DNA of 64,000 nucleotides. Source: Saccharina japonica (lineage: Eukaryota > Sar > Phaeophyceae > Laminariales > Laminariaceae). Where the stretch lies: NCBI GenBank assembly GCA_008828725.1, contig MEHQ01004575.1, positions 172,491 through 236,490 on the forward strand, in the 5' to 3' direction. The first letter of the stretch is position 1. Every line of letters starts with the position of its first letter. A program made the position numbers and the translations under genes. The notes under the pieces are model-generated. The model saw only the letters and a program-made list of their open reading frames with translations, did not search any database and was not told where the DNA came from. Of this stretch, positions 42,626 through 53,649 are shown piece by piece.

Positions 42626-43237
42626 ATCCCCGTAGGGGAAACCATTCAACACAGATGTGTCTCCACGGCGCACAGTATTAATTAACCGTACAAAACCGGG
42701 GTTTGGTACGGTTTTTGTGCAAATATCATTTTTACTTTCTACGCAAAGTGAAGAGAGCAACAACTGCCACACCGGTGAGACCTTGCCCCTGGTTTTTTCT
42801 GCTCAACGTCGACCATTCACGATGAACTGTACCGATTAATAGCGCCGTCGCGGCCGGAGGAGGGCATGTCGCGGCGGCTTTCGACAGTGCTGGCCCCAGC
42901 GTAGCATCGACGGCAGGGTGGGGGGCCAAAGCCGCACCGGCGGCCGACTACTGACCAGCTCTGGACTGCGCAACACTGGCTGCGGGCTGCCGGGCACCGA
43001 CTGGGGGCTGCGAACCGGATGTGCATCCGTAAGTTCCGTACCGGTAGCAGATTTTCACGCCCCGGTGTGTGTGGTGGTGTCAACGGTGGGGTGTGGCGAT
43101 GTGTGGCAAATAAGATATGGTGGCGTGCACGCTTTGGCACGCATTTCCGGTTTCCCTGTGTTTTTGCGCAATGTGTTTTTGTGCATTTCTTGTGTATTAT
43201 ATTTTGGGTATGTGTGCATTTGTGTAGGTTTTTAATG
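42626..43237. other. No gene recognised
   Basis: This sequence is moderately GC-rich up to about 43100 and T-rich afterward. No frame with a domain and no element ends were found. Confidence 0.4.
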
Positions 43238-43245
43238 TAATGTTT

Positions 43246-44044
43246 CACAGATACTCCGAGTACCTTGGAGTAAAGTAAGGAGTATTGGAGATAAAATACT
43301 TCGGGTGATTCGTGTACTCGGAGTATTTCGGGGTTCGATACTCTGGGGTACTGCTCGTAGTCGGAGTATTTCGGCAATGAACACTCTCGATACTGCTTGT
43401 ACTCGGAGTATTTCGGGGTCCGATACTACGGGTACTCCTTGTACTCGCCGTATTTGGGGCTTCAGTACTGCTCATACTCCAAGTACTCCGAGTATTCAGG
43501 CCGCAAGTACTATAATACCCTCAGTACTCGGAGTACGAAATATTATCGATACTCGGAGTATACTCGGAGTATGAAGTGTATTAAGAGAATATTTGCATCA
43601 TTTTAGAGACTCGGCCGTCATTCCTCCCAGCTTCTGGGAGCATGTGACTGGCGTGAATGTATAGCGTTTTTAAATTGGTAATGCATAGCATTTTAAAATT
43701 GACAGATGCTCTCATTACCTGGAAGTTTAATTAGAGTATTTTCGAGAAATAATACTCCAGGTACTTCGTGTACTCACTGTATTTCGGTGTCCAATACTCT
43801 CGATACTCGGAGAACTCCGAGTAATTTAAATGGTTGTACTCCGAGTACTGCTTGTACTCGAGGATAAATATTGCTCATACTCCCACCCAGTACTCGGAGT
43901 ATTTGGGCCTTTGGTACTGCTCATACTCCAAGTACTCCGAGTATTTAGGCCACCAGTACCCTAATACTCTCATTACTAGGAGTATGAAAAATACTGGATA
44001 CACCGAGTATACTCGGAGTATCGAGTATACTCGGAACATCTGTG
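43246..44044. mobile_element. GAGTA-family hAT-like element, copy i (799 bp)
   Basis: The ends CACAGATACTCCGAGTA and TACTCGGAACATCTGTG are inverted repeats. The flanks TAATGTTT (43238-43245) and TAATGTTG (44045-44052) form an 8-bp target duplication with one mismatch. The interior consists of ~42-bp units each built around the palindrome TACTCCGAGTA / TACTCGGAGTA. A unique core contains ATTTGCATCATTTTAGAGAC, ACTCGGCCGTCATTCCTCCC and GGGAGCATGTGACTGGCGT. There is no coding frame of its own; Tyr/Ser-rich frames across it come from the repeat. Confidence 0.85.
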
Positions 44045-44052
44045 TAATGTTG

Positions 44053-44240
44053 CTGCCGGCTGCCCGCAATCGCTTTTTGCGTGCGCTCGCGACTCGCGAT
44101 TCTCTTATTACGCACTCCATCAGGAGCGTGCCTCCATCTCGCGGGCTGTAGTTGCTCGCGAGGAGCTGCTGCAGCAGCTGTTCACAGGTGGTATGCAACC
44201 GTGCTGTTGGGGGATGTATTTTGTCCTATTAAATATACAT
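44053..44240. other. Short unassigned spacer
   Basis: It contains a GCTCGCGA-rich stretch and GAGCTGCTGCAGCAGCTG, a perfect 16-bp palindrome (CAGCTGCTGC type) near 44161-44180. No feature is assigned. Confidence 0.4.
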
Positions 44241-44588
44241 GGTCGCCCCGGTGGGCTAACAGGTATCCACGAGGCCTGTTAGCGTCAAGATCGTGAGATC
44301 GAGCCCCCCCGAGTGCATGCTCGTATGATATGATATGTACGACGAAATGACTTTTTGTCGCAAAAAAAGGTCTTGACTAGCGGAAAGCGCGAGAGCGTGA
44401 GTTAGAAATATTCGATGATGATCGAATTGGGTTGTGAAAGCTGAACCCTCTGCGCGATAAAAACTGAAGGCAAGAACCGCAGTGAGGGGGGAGGGAGAGG
44501 AGCCTACTTGGTGGTGACACTTAATCTGAGTTACGACTAGGGAGGGAGAAAGACAGAAGTGCGAAAATAATTAATGGGATAGAAAAAC
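44241..44588 (+). mobile_element. tRNA-derived SINE, family S1, copy c
   Basis: It has GGTCGCCCCGGTGGGCTAAC at the head, a B-box-like AGATCGAGCCC and the family body. It ends GCGAAAATAATTAATGGGAT. The last ~80 bp of the tail are duplicated directly downstream (44640-44730, including GAAAGACAGAAGTGCG), a ~125-bp tandem duplication. Confidence 0.78.
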
Positions 44589-44730
44589 CAGGGGCGGCCG
44601 AGAATTTGAATATCATACACCTAGTCACAAAAGTGCTAGAGCCATCAGAGACTACCGAGGGAGAAAGACAGAAGTGCGAAAATAATTAATGGGATGGAAA
44701 CCAGGGGCGCGAGATTTGATATCATACACT

Positions 44731-46109
44731 ACCCCCCATCCCCGCCGCCGCACCGTCTCACTGCTGTCAGTAGCAAATGCTCAGCACAAAAGAGTACCCC
44801 CCCCCCCCCACAAGTTACCAAAAAAACAATTTCGTATTTTTTTTTTTTTCCTGTACGAGATGTACCTTGTGTATACTGGTGGTGTATCCGGTGTATCCAG
44901 CACGGTGTAGTCGGTCAGTATCGGTGTATGTTTTGTGTAACAGCTAGTACCGGAGAGATGCAAACCCTCGCATACAAGTCAAATAAGCGTACGAGTAACA
45001 TCACATCTCGACAGATAGGTACAGGATATTTACAGAAGCAGTAGATTGTCTACTCGTACCAGGTGGTTCGTGGCAACACGGGCTCAGTTCACGTCCCCAC
45101 ACGAGAACCAACATAAAACAACCCGAGCAACGATTCGCAGTGTTCTACCAGGTTACACTGCTGTAGCGCCTGGTCCGCAAAAATAAAGTATTCTCCGCGC
45201 GTACAGCAGCAGTGCAGTATTAAGGAGGTACTCATTTACTATACTACTGTAGTACCGCCTACGTAGGGCAGACCGGGGCAATTACTGTACAAGTAGTGCT
45301 ACCGAGATATTATAGTATCGAGATTGTGAGTAAAAGGGTCTACCCACACCAGTATGAATAATACGTGGCTCGTCTAAAACGGCATCCAAGTCCCCACCCA
45401 GAAACACACGAAGCAACGGCTTGCAATGTTCGACTGCTAGTCTGTAGCTGCGGTGAAGCGCTACGAGTACTGCTTGCTGCTGTAGTACCAAGTATTCACC
45501 TGTGCGAGCAAGCATGCTGCTGCAGCATATGGTGGTAAGGCAAGGCAACATGGTTATATGAGGTACCACAGGTACGTACCGGTATATACGAGTCGATGAT
45601 ACCAGATACCAGGTACTCGTATACTCGAAGTATACGATATAGGGCAGGGCGAGATAGGGCATCAAGGCGTCGACCAGTACTGGACTTGACTGGACTGATA
45701 AGAGGCCCCGTCCGTCGCGACCTTCTTCAGGCAGTGCTTATCCATCCAAGCCTGTGGATCCCACGGCTCTTCGGGACCTTCTGGTCCACCTTCGATCGAG
45801 CTCATAGCTCCTTTGTACCGCTCACTACTCTCCCTCGACTCTCCTGCTGCAGTCGCTGCCTCTACGCAGCTGCAGCTCATAGTATAGCCTCGGCCTGCGG
45901 CCGCCCCGTTGAGTATTGTAGTAGTATGGAAGGCCTTGTATCAAGCAGGGGGGGGGGGGGCTCTACCGTCCCCTGTGTTCAGTTTTATGCAGGTTTTGTC
46001 TAGGCGTAGAGGGAGGGGATGGTCTCAGGTCCCCCCCCCCCCTGTCAAAACGTAAAAGTTGAACAATTTGACGTGAGGTGTCGAAAAAATTGTTTTCGAC
46101 AACCCTCGG
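44731..46109. other. No gene recognised; weak direct repeat
   Basis: A C-run (44799-44811) and T-run (44838-44850) are present. 45100-45235 and 45398-45540 share scattered blocks (CACACGA, GCAACG-TT, GTATTC-CC, CAGCAG) and may be an old duplication. A G-run lies at about 45949-45960. No domain-bearing frame was seen. Confidence 0.4.
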
Positions 46110-46361
46110 AAAAACAAACAAAACAATGTATTGTGTCCCCCAAACGTTTGACCAATTTAAACTGCAAAACCTCAGCGAATCGATGTCTTGGAACCTGTTG
46201 GGAACGCGTAGACGACCTGACCAGAGACAGTCACAGTCTGCTGTGGATGAAACACTCATTCGGCTGATATTATATGTACACGCGCTCTTGGTTAACGTTA
46301 AGGCACGAACAAGGCGAAGGTCTAAACGCGGCTCGTCAAAATATAGCGGCGGAATACGCTT

Positions 46362-46399
<38 letters not shown>

Positions 46400-46790
46400 G
46401 CTGTATCGACAACACATATTACTTACAATACTTACCCAATAATACGTGCCAGTCGCCCGGAAACCGGGCGATGGAGGATTTGGTATTTGTAACACCCTCC
46501 TTCGCCTTGTCGTGCTTTTAGATTGTGTGCAGCATGAATGATGATATGGTTCCAGGGACGTACCATGTACTGGTTGCGGCCATCCATGCAGGTTAGGTTT
46601 AATCTGCATTATAAGTGGTCACCCACACAAGGTTGGGTGTTGGGCTGATGCTGGGATCTTCTGCTTGATATTCGTTGCGTGTGGCTTTGCCAGGATGTCT
46701 TGTGTAAAAACAAGTGGCGAACCAAGTCGAGCGGTTCCACGAACAGACACCACCACGAAAATCAAAACGCCTGTCAAATACTACAACGGT
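46110..46790 (-). repeat. Middle-repetitive sequence R1, copy 2 (minus strand), interrupted
   Basis: Read on the minus strand it matches 56098-56780 through TCGTGG-GGTGTCTGTTCGTGG, TTGGTTCGCC, ACCCAACCTTGTGTG, CGCTATCTGG-like and GAATGAGTGTTTCATCC blocks. A (CTA)n microsatellite has expanded inside it. The remaining end of R1 appears on the far side of the next element, at about 49595-49665 (CTGCTGTACCTG). Confidence 0.7.
46362..46399 (+). repeat. (CTA)n microsatellite
   Basis: About twelve CTA units followed by CTG interrupt R1 copy 2. Confidence 0.9.
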
Positions 46791-46796
46791 ATAGAG

Positions 46797-49590
46797 CCAT
46801 TTAGTTTTTTATGGAAGTTCGATTTGGTTCAGTTCGATTTGCTTTCTTCGTCCATTTATAGATCAGATGTGTTTGACCCGGAACACTGTCGAGAGGGTCG
46901 TCGTGCGTCGTGCGTTCCTTGGAATGCACCCCCCTACCATCCCACAGGTATCTAACGCAAAAATCCGCTTCTCAATCAAAGCAGTGTGAAATTTCAAGCA
47001 TTTTCACAAATCGAACAAAAGGCATCATATACAATTTGAAGGTACTTCCAGTCAGAAATAAAGGTAAATTTTGAACAGTTTGTGCTTCTGAATGTCATTT
47101 GTTGGATAGTATTGGAAATAAATCACACCCTGGACAATTCCTATTTCAATAGTCTACGTATTGTGTCTATAATAAAAATTTGGGTGTAGTCTACTAATTG
47201 GAATTCCCCTACCAAATGATTTTGATTGCAGTACGTATATTAATTTGAATTGTCCGGGTAATTTATTTTGGATGCTGCCTACTAATTGGAATTGTCCAGA
47301 CAACTGATTTTGGGTGCTGTCAATTAATTGGAATTGCCTGCACAATTATTTGGACAATTCCTATTACAATAGTCTATTGTGGCTACAACTGACTTCGGAT
47401 GCTGTCTATTAACTGGATTTGCCCAACCAAATGATTTCAATTGTAGTATACTAACTGAAATTGTCCGGGCAACTGATTTTAGGTGCGGCCTACAAATTGG
47501 AATTGTGCCTACAATTGATTTCGGGTGCTGGCTGTTAATTGGAATTGCCGAGACACTTGATTTCAAATGCTATCTGTAAAATGCAATTGTCCAACTAAAT
47601 GATTTCGAGTGATTTCTATTAATAATTGGAATTGCCCAGTCTAATTATTCCGAGTGAGATATATCAGTCGGATTTGTATACGAGTAGCCAATTTGTTTCG
47701 AGTGTTGTCTACCAATTGAAACTGTCCAACCAAATGATTTCAAGTACGGTCTATTAATTGGAATTGTCGAGGTCAGAAAAAAGATCGAACACTAACAATT
47801 GGAAGGTCAGGACAAAGCCTATTGACCCAACCAACAAATAAATTTGGAAAGTCAGCACAGAAACTTATTGACCAAAACACTCCTATTGATAGGCAAGACC
47901 TGAAACTAATTGTTGAAACAATTTCAATTGGAAGGTCAGGGCAGAAACCTATTGATCCGACCATTCCTATTAACAGAAAGGAACAGAAATCAATTATTGA
48001 AACCATTCCAATTAGAAGGGGAGAGCAGAAAGGGTTTGATTGAACCATTCCAATTGTGAGACAAGACCAGAAAATAATTCTCTAAAACAATATCTATTAG
48101 AAGGCCAGGACACAAACCTATTGGCCGCAACATTCCTATTAATAGATGAACCACGAAAGCAGCATCTCGACCAATTCCATATAAATGGACTTCCGGAAGA
48201 TCTACTGTAAAAGCAATAGTCCATTGCGGGTAGGTCCCATATCCAATTGAAGAAGTAATGGAGTATTGGAGTCTCCGGAGCGAAAACGTTGCAGGAGACA
48301 AGTCCAGTTAATTAACAGAGCTCTAAAAAAATTGCTCAAGTAATTGCAATTAGTAGGTGGACTACAATATGTTGTTGTCTTTGCAATTCCAATTGCAGCA
48401 ATATGGTAAGAATCAATTGTCCGCCTCATTTCATTTAATAGACTTTTCGGTGGGTCAATTGTAGGCGCAATAGTCTGTTGCGATGCCTATTGTCCAAGGC
48501 TTAAGCAGAAAGGGGATGTAAAACAATCCTAGTGACTAATTGGCCGCCAAACATTTTGTCCGAGATATTTAATTTAATGGGCATCCTCCGAAATATGTTG
48601 TCTGGTCGATTCCAATTAATAGACTGCTTCATGAATCGTTTGCCTTTGCAACTTTAAGAAATAGCTTCCTCATGCATACATTGATTTGTCAAGTTCCTAT
48701 TGCAGCGTCCGGAATCAATTGACCGGTAACATATTATTGTCGATTCAATGGAAATGCCTCATTGTCTGGACATTTGTTTTCGAAGCCTGCCAAATAAATG
48801 AAATTGCCAGGACAATCATTTAGAAAGATGCCAACTAAATGGAATTGCCAGCACAATTGGTTGAGAAGGATGTCTATTAAATGGAATTGCCTGGACAATT
48901 GATTTAGAAGGATGCCAATTAAATGCAACTGCCAGTACAATTTATTTGGGAAGATGTCAATTGAATGGAATTGCCAGCATAATTTATTTAGAGGGGTGCC
49001 AATTAAATAGAATTGTCAGCACAATTTATTTGGGAGAATGATAATTAAATGGAATTGCCAGCACAATTGGCACCGAAAATATTCTGCAATTGTCAATTAG
49101 CGTTTCAATAGAATGGGATATTATATTTCAATAGACTGTGGGTTCAGCAATGGGATTTCGGTGGTTACTGCTAATAGAAATTACTTCAACCATTAATGTA
49201 GATGGGTATATATTAGCATAAATTGGGTGGACGATAGGGCCTAGTGGGTGTCTGTTAATAGGAATTGTCTGTACCATAGAGCTCGATGCGTTCCAATTAA
49301 TTGGAATTGGCGACCACAATTGCCAGTCAATTGTAATAGGAAACTCTTAATAGGCAATTAGACTCTTGTCAATAGTCCAGGTTGTGATAAATGCAGCAAT
49401 ACTCAAGAATTCCACACTGCTTCGATGGAGAAGTGGTTTTTGCGCGTCGGGTACCTCTGGGATAGTTGGTACACTCATTTCGAGAAGCGCACGACCGATT
49501 TGCCCGCGTTCCCGGCCAAAAGCACCAATAATGGGCTGAAAAAAACAAACCGAACTGAAACGAATCGAACTTCCATAAGAAACGACAACA
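46797..49590. mobile_element. Inverted-repeat element filled with a 42-bp array (~2.8 kb)
   Basis: TATGGAAGTTCGATTTGGTT at the left end is matched in reverse at the right (TATGGAAGTTCGATTCGTTT read on the minus strand). Matching continues in blocks (GTGCG, CCAACTATCCCA / CCCCCTACCATCCCA, AAAA-CC-CTTCTC-ATC-AAGCAGTGTG). The inverted arms extend over roughly 200-270 bp with moderate similarity. The interior is a long array of 42-43-bp units. It splits repeat R1. The target duplication is not resolved; ACAACG occurs near both ends. There is no transposase. Confidence 0.65.
47110..49110. repeat. 42-bp degenerate tandem array (ATTAATTGGAATTGCC)
   Basis: GGAATTGCC or a variant occurs at 48841, 48883, 48925, 48967, 49009 and 49051, exactly 42 bp apart. 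Units near 47283 and 47326 are 43 bp apart. Units share AATTGGAATTG(C/T)C and a second block of (A/T)TGATTT(C/T)GG(G/A)TGCTG type. The middle (47760-48300) runs with the opposite strand sense. Because 42 is a multiple of three, 14-residue periodic open frames appear on both strands; I do not treat them as genes. Confidence 0.8.
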
Positions 49591-49741
49591 ACGACATATT
49601 ATGTACCGTACCACACACTGCTGCTGTCTGCTGTACCTGGGTTTTTCACTTGTTCTTTAGCTGGAACTACCTGTATACCTGGTATCATACTACTCCTAGA
49701 GACGAGGAGAGACAAGCTGGTTGGGGTATACCTGGTATATA

Positions 49742-50382
49742 TACGAGCTGGGCCAGCCAAAAAACTTACAAAGCTTCCTAAAGTCGTATCTCGTGAACCA
49801 CTGCGAACTAGGTTACAAAAATTTGAAGCGCTAACCCTGACATCCCAGTGCTTGTGCAAAAAAAACGTATATATATGTAAAATTATGTATCTATGTTTTT
49901 ATCGACTCGATCTCGCCGAGATATCCGCGAAAACGCGAAATAAACATTTTTTTGTTATAATTTCGTAAGTCTCGTTGCCCAATTCGCCACTCGTCAGGAG
50001 ATATGCCTAAAACTCGATTCCATATGTAAGTCAAGTAATTACGGAAAAATGGTATTTCCGCCATGCCCCGACAAATTTTTGAGAGTTTTACTCTGACATT
50101 TTAACCGCGTCTTTGAACCGTACGTGCAAAACTACCTGCCGCCTGGCCTCTTTGTTTTTTGTTTTTGTTTTTTCCAAGTAGTTTTGATCGCTTTTGGATT
50201 TTTTTCGATTTTTGGATCGTCGTATCTCTCTCGAGGAAAAAAAAAGGAAAAAAAAGGGCAGGCCGCAAGTGTGTTGATTAGTACAATGTCTACCCTGTGT
50301 GTAAATTCCAGGTCCAAATTCGTTAAATTGGCCGGGGCATGGCCAATCTGGTATAAAAACATTTTGGCTGGCCCAGCTCGTA
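49742..50382. mobile_element. TA-flanked inverted-repeat element, Tc1/mariner-like MITE (641 bp)
   Basis: A perfect 21-bp inverted repeat beginning TACGAGCTGGGCCAGCC forms both ends. A TA dinucleotide flanks each end (49740-49741 and 50383-50384), the expected target duplication for the Tc1/mariner group. The interior is AT-rich and non-coding. TA occurs often by chance, so the superfamily assignment is tentative, but the ends are clear. Confidence 0.7.
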
Positions 50383-50439
50383 TAGAGCTGTTGTGTTCCT
50401 GCAATTGTCATTGATTTGATATTTTTGTATTTTAAGCGA

Positions 50440-50640
50440 TTTGTGTCAGCACAGAAACCTTTTTTGGTTCATGGGCAAGTACAGGTTGTACGTTGTGGGT
50501 TGTAGGTGAGAGAGTAACTGCGTGGGTCAGTTGATCCCCCAGGGGCTGGTTGTCCCACCATCACCAACACCACCCACCAACATTTCTTGTTAAGCAATGC
50601 GCGTCAGCGCAAAAACCTTGTAAAAACACATCACAAATAT
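50440..50640 (-). repeat. Middle-repetitive sequence R4 (minus strand)
   Basis: GTTTTTGCGCTGACGCGCAT, ATGTTGGTGGGTGGTGTTGG and GTGGGACAACCAGCCCCTGG, read on the minus strand, match blocks at 53118, 53325, 54700 and 54907. It is of unknown type, with no frame. Confidence 0.65.
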
Positions 50641-51594
50641 ATTTTATATACGTGAAAAAAAAACATATATATACACGGCATTTCACTTTGAGATGAAAAA
50701 TCAGATAGAAAAAAAAACAAATAAACAATGCTGCTGCTCCTGTACGAATACGTACCAGGAATATATGTAAAATCGGATAGAAAAATAAATAAATACAATA
50801 CAATGCTGCTGCTGCTGTACGAGTACGTACCAGGAATATATGCCCGGCGGTGGTCTGGTGTGACTTATCACCTACCATGTATCGAGGAGGCTGGGAGCAC
50901 GAACTACGATGGAGCTCAGCAAGCTTACAACCACGAACACCAGCCACCACGAACAACAAGCTTCTCGTGCTCCTGTTGCTCGGCTGGTGGCGGTGGTGTT
51001 TGTGGTGTTTGTGGTGGTGGTGATGGTTGCTGGTACTACTACTGTCCTTTTTCCGTGTTGCTGGTGGTGGTACCTGCGTTCTCTAGAGAGGAGAGCACAA
51101 CAAAGGCAAGCCACACCATCACACCACCACAACACATGCTGCCACCACACCAACACCACCAGGACAGGGCTATTGCACGACTGTGCATCTTCCATATAGC
51201 TACTAGGTCGTAGTGGCGGTGCGGGTGGTGATGGTAGTGATTGTGTTTGGTGGTGGTGGTGGTGGTGGTGGTGGTGGTGGTGCTAGTTGCTAGTCTGCGT
51301 GTGTGCTAACGCTCTTCCTCTTCTCCTACGATCATCGTCAAGCTCGACACAATCACGATCGATCATCACCATCACCACCTACCTGCTGCAGCCACCACCA
51401 CCACGATCTATCATCACCATCACCACCTGCTGCAGCTACCATCACCATCAAGCCTGGGAAGCTTCTATATAGCTGGTGGTGTGATGGTGGTAGCGGTGGT
51501 GTGGTGATTGTGGTGATGGTGGGGCGGGGAGGGCGTTGGTGGGTTTGGTGGTGTTGCTTGCTGCCTGACAGAGCGCGGATGTTGAATATAAAAT
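50641..51594. other. Low-complexity region rich in GGT/CCA and CTG/CAG
   Basis: ACAATGCTGCTGCT-CTGTACGA recurs at 50727 and 50800 in a ~73-bp direct repeat. A (GGT)n run lies at 51247-51282. CACCATCACCACCT-CTGCTGCAGC appears twice at 51369-51436. No gene is supported. Confidence 0.6.
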
Positions 51595-51960
51595 CCCAGT
51601 GACAATTTCCTCTGGTAAGAGTTAGCTAGGGCAGTCACTATGGCCTAGCTCTGCGATCTCGGCACCGCTTTCGACACGAGCAGTACCAGACTTTAAGCAT
51701 AAATAGCGGGCGTCTATCACCGAGCGCGTCTGAATCGGTTCGGTGTACGCGTCGCATGCCAAAAGCAAAGCGAACGGACGCTGGACAAACGAAGGACAAA
51801 CCTCAATATTAAGCAGTCCAGTAAATAAAGGCACGCTGTGGCAGTTTTCAGAACTGTTTTTTGTCCGTTTGTGTCCGTTCGTGAGCAGGGGTACACCCCC
51901 ACACCCGCATACATGACCCGTTATAGAAGAGCATCTAATAGATGCTCGTCGGCCTGCGGC
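51595..51960 (-). repeat. R3, copy 2, inverted relative to the duplicated copies
   Basis: From GTGACAATTTCCTCTGGTAA to TAATAGATGCTCG it reads as the reverse complement of 52100-52510. Shared blocks include CAGAACTGTTTTTTGTCCGT and GGGGGTGTACCCC. Together the two form an inverted pair about 150 bp apart. Confidence 0.7.
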
Positions 51961-52062
51961 CTTCTCGCATCGCTAGCTCCTCATTATAATGGGAAGGAGA
52001 GAGAAAGAAAAGGCAAAGCTAATGAATGGGATGATGAAAACAAAGTAAACTATTAATATTAA

Positions 52063-53649
52063 TAATGAGGAGATATTTGATGCTGAGAAGGGCGAAGCCC
52101 TTCGAAGCATCAATAGATGCTCTTCATAATGGTTGGGTATGTGCCCGTGGGGGTGTACCCCCCTGGTCGCGAACGGACACAAACGGACAAAAAACAGTTC
52201 TGAAAGCTGCCGCAGCGTGGCTTTATTTAAAGAATCCTTAATATTGAGGTTTGTCTGTCTGCTCGTCTGTCTGCTCGTCTGCACTTCGTCTGCACTTCGC
52301 ACTTCGCACTTCGTTCGCTTTGCTTTTTTTTGGCGCGCGACGCGTACACTGAACCGATTCAGACACGCTCGGGACTGATAGAGGCCCGCTATTTGTGCCG
52401 ACCGTCCTGTGCTATTCGTGTCGAAAGCCGTGCCGAGATCGGAGAGCTAGGCGGTAGTGACTGCCCTAAACTGTTGCCAGTACCAAATTGTGTCACTGGG
52501 ATTTCTCGGCAGTAGAGCAAACTAGCAGTAGTATATAGCAACGATGAGGAGACATGTCAAGCAAGGCAAAACATGCGCTGTCAAGGGTGTAGGGTGGCGT
52601 GTTCCACACTAAAAACTAGTTGTTTGGTGACAGTCACGGCATGTCAAGGCTGTCAAGGGTTGAAACTGAAGACCACATTTCTCGGCAGTAGAGCAACAAC
52701 GGTGATGATCGGACGAGAAGAGGAAGACCATCATCGCACACAGCACACACACCACCATCACCAGCAAACACCACAACGACGACCATCACCACCACCGCCA
52801 CCACCCCTGCCCCACGAGCCGCAGGAGCACCAGAAGTTGTTGTTGCTCGTAGTGGCTGGTGGTGGTTGGTGGTGGCTTCGTCCCGTGGTTTGGTGGTGGT
52901 TCCTGGTACGCACTCGTTCAGCAGCAGCAGCATTTTGTTTTTTTTTTCCATCCCATTTCTTATCTGCTGCTGCTGCTGAGAGATGCAGAAAACAAAAAGA
53001 CAATAAAACACGATTTCTGAAATGATACAGATTTTACGAAATACGAGCAAAAAGACAATACAAAAAAAACGAATTCTGAAATGATTAAGATTTCTTAGTT
53101 TGCATTTTTCTCTGTACAAGGTTTTTGCGCTGACACGCATCGCTTAACAATAAATGTTGGTGGGTGGTGTTGGTGATTGTAGGACTACCAGCCCAGGGAC
53201 CAACCGACCTGATACCTGATACAGATTTTACAAAATACGAGCAAAAAGATCATACAACAAAAACGAATTATGAAATGATTCAGATGTATTTGTTTACTGG
53301 TACATTTTTCTCTGTACTCGTACAAGGTTTTTGCGCTGACACGCATCGCTTAATTAACAGTAAATGTTGGTGGGTGGTGTTGGTGATTGTGGGACTACCA
53401 GCCGAGGGACCAACCGACCAACCCAGTAAATCTCTCACCCACCACGCACACCCATCAATTACCTGCCGGTCAGTAAAAAAAGGTTTATGTGCTGACCCAA
53501 ATCGCTTAGAATAAAAAACGATCCCATCAATGACAATTAATTGCAGGAACACAGCAAAAAGAGAAGAGCCGCCAACGCAGTAGCTTAATGCAGTTAGGAG
53601 TTTGACCACTTGAAGGCGTCTGTCACGCTCCTCATTCCCACCGTTCTTG
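52063..53649 (+). repeat. 1.58-kb tandem duplication, copy 1
   Basis: It starts TAATGAGGAGATATTTGATG and is nearly identical to 53650-55233. The visible differences are a 7-bp unit gain in a CACTTCG run near 52290, a few substitutions and small indels. Both copies hold R3, a (CCA)n...(TGG)n foldback and two R4 units. The junction TAAT is present at the start, the middle and the end, which suggests unequal exchange at short homology. His-rich and Tyr-rich frames in it are by-products of CAC and CTG runs. Confidence 0.9.
52745..52920 (+). repeat. (CCA)n...(TGG)n foldback tract
   Basis: CACCACCATCACCAGC and CACCACCGCCACCACCCC are followed within ~80 bp by GGCTGGTGGTGGTTGGTGG and GGTTTGGTGGTGG, so one strand can fold on itself. 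The same tract recurs at 54324-54499 in the second duplication copy. Confidence 0.7.

Noticed and set aside
42290..42970. hAT-type ends (CAGTGTT / AACACTG) around the CGGTGCGG array
   Set aside because: Only 7-8 bases match and the flanking 8 bp do not repeat, so I report the array but no element.
43397..44151. Tyr/Ser-rich 14-residue periodic frames in the GAGTA elements
   Set aside because: They follow from a 42-bp repeat unit without stops. They occur in several frames and both strands and do not start or end consistently between copies.
47154..48940. 14-residue periodic frames (QFQLIDS..., IGMVSIIDF...) on the minus strand
   Set aside because: They are by-products of the 42-bp array, are broken repeatedly, and sit inside a non-autonomous element.
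52573..53025. 150-codon frame, identical at 54152-54604, with His and Pro runs
   Set aside because: The runs are CAC/CCA low complexity, and a frame on the other strand is equally open. Duplication of the DNA explains the conservation.
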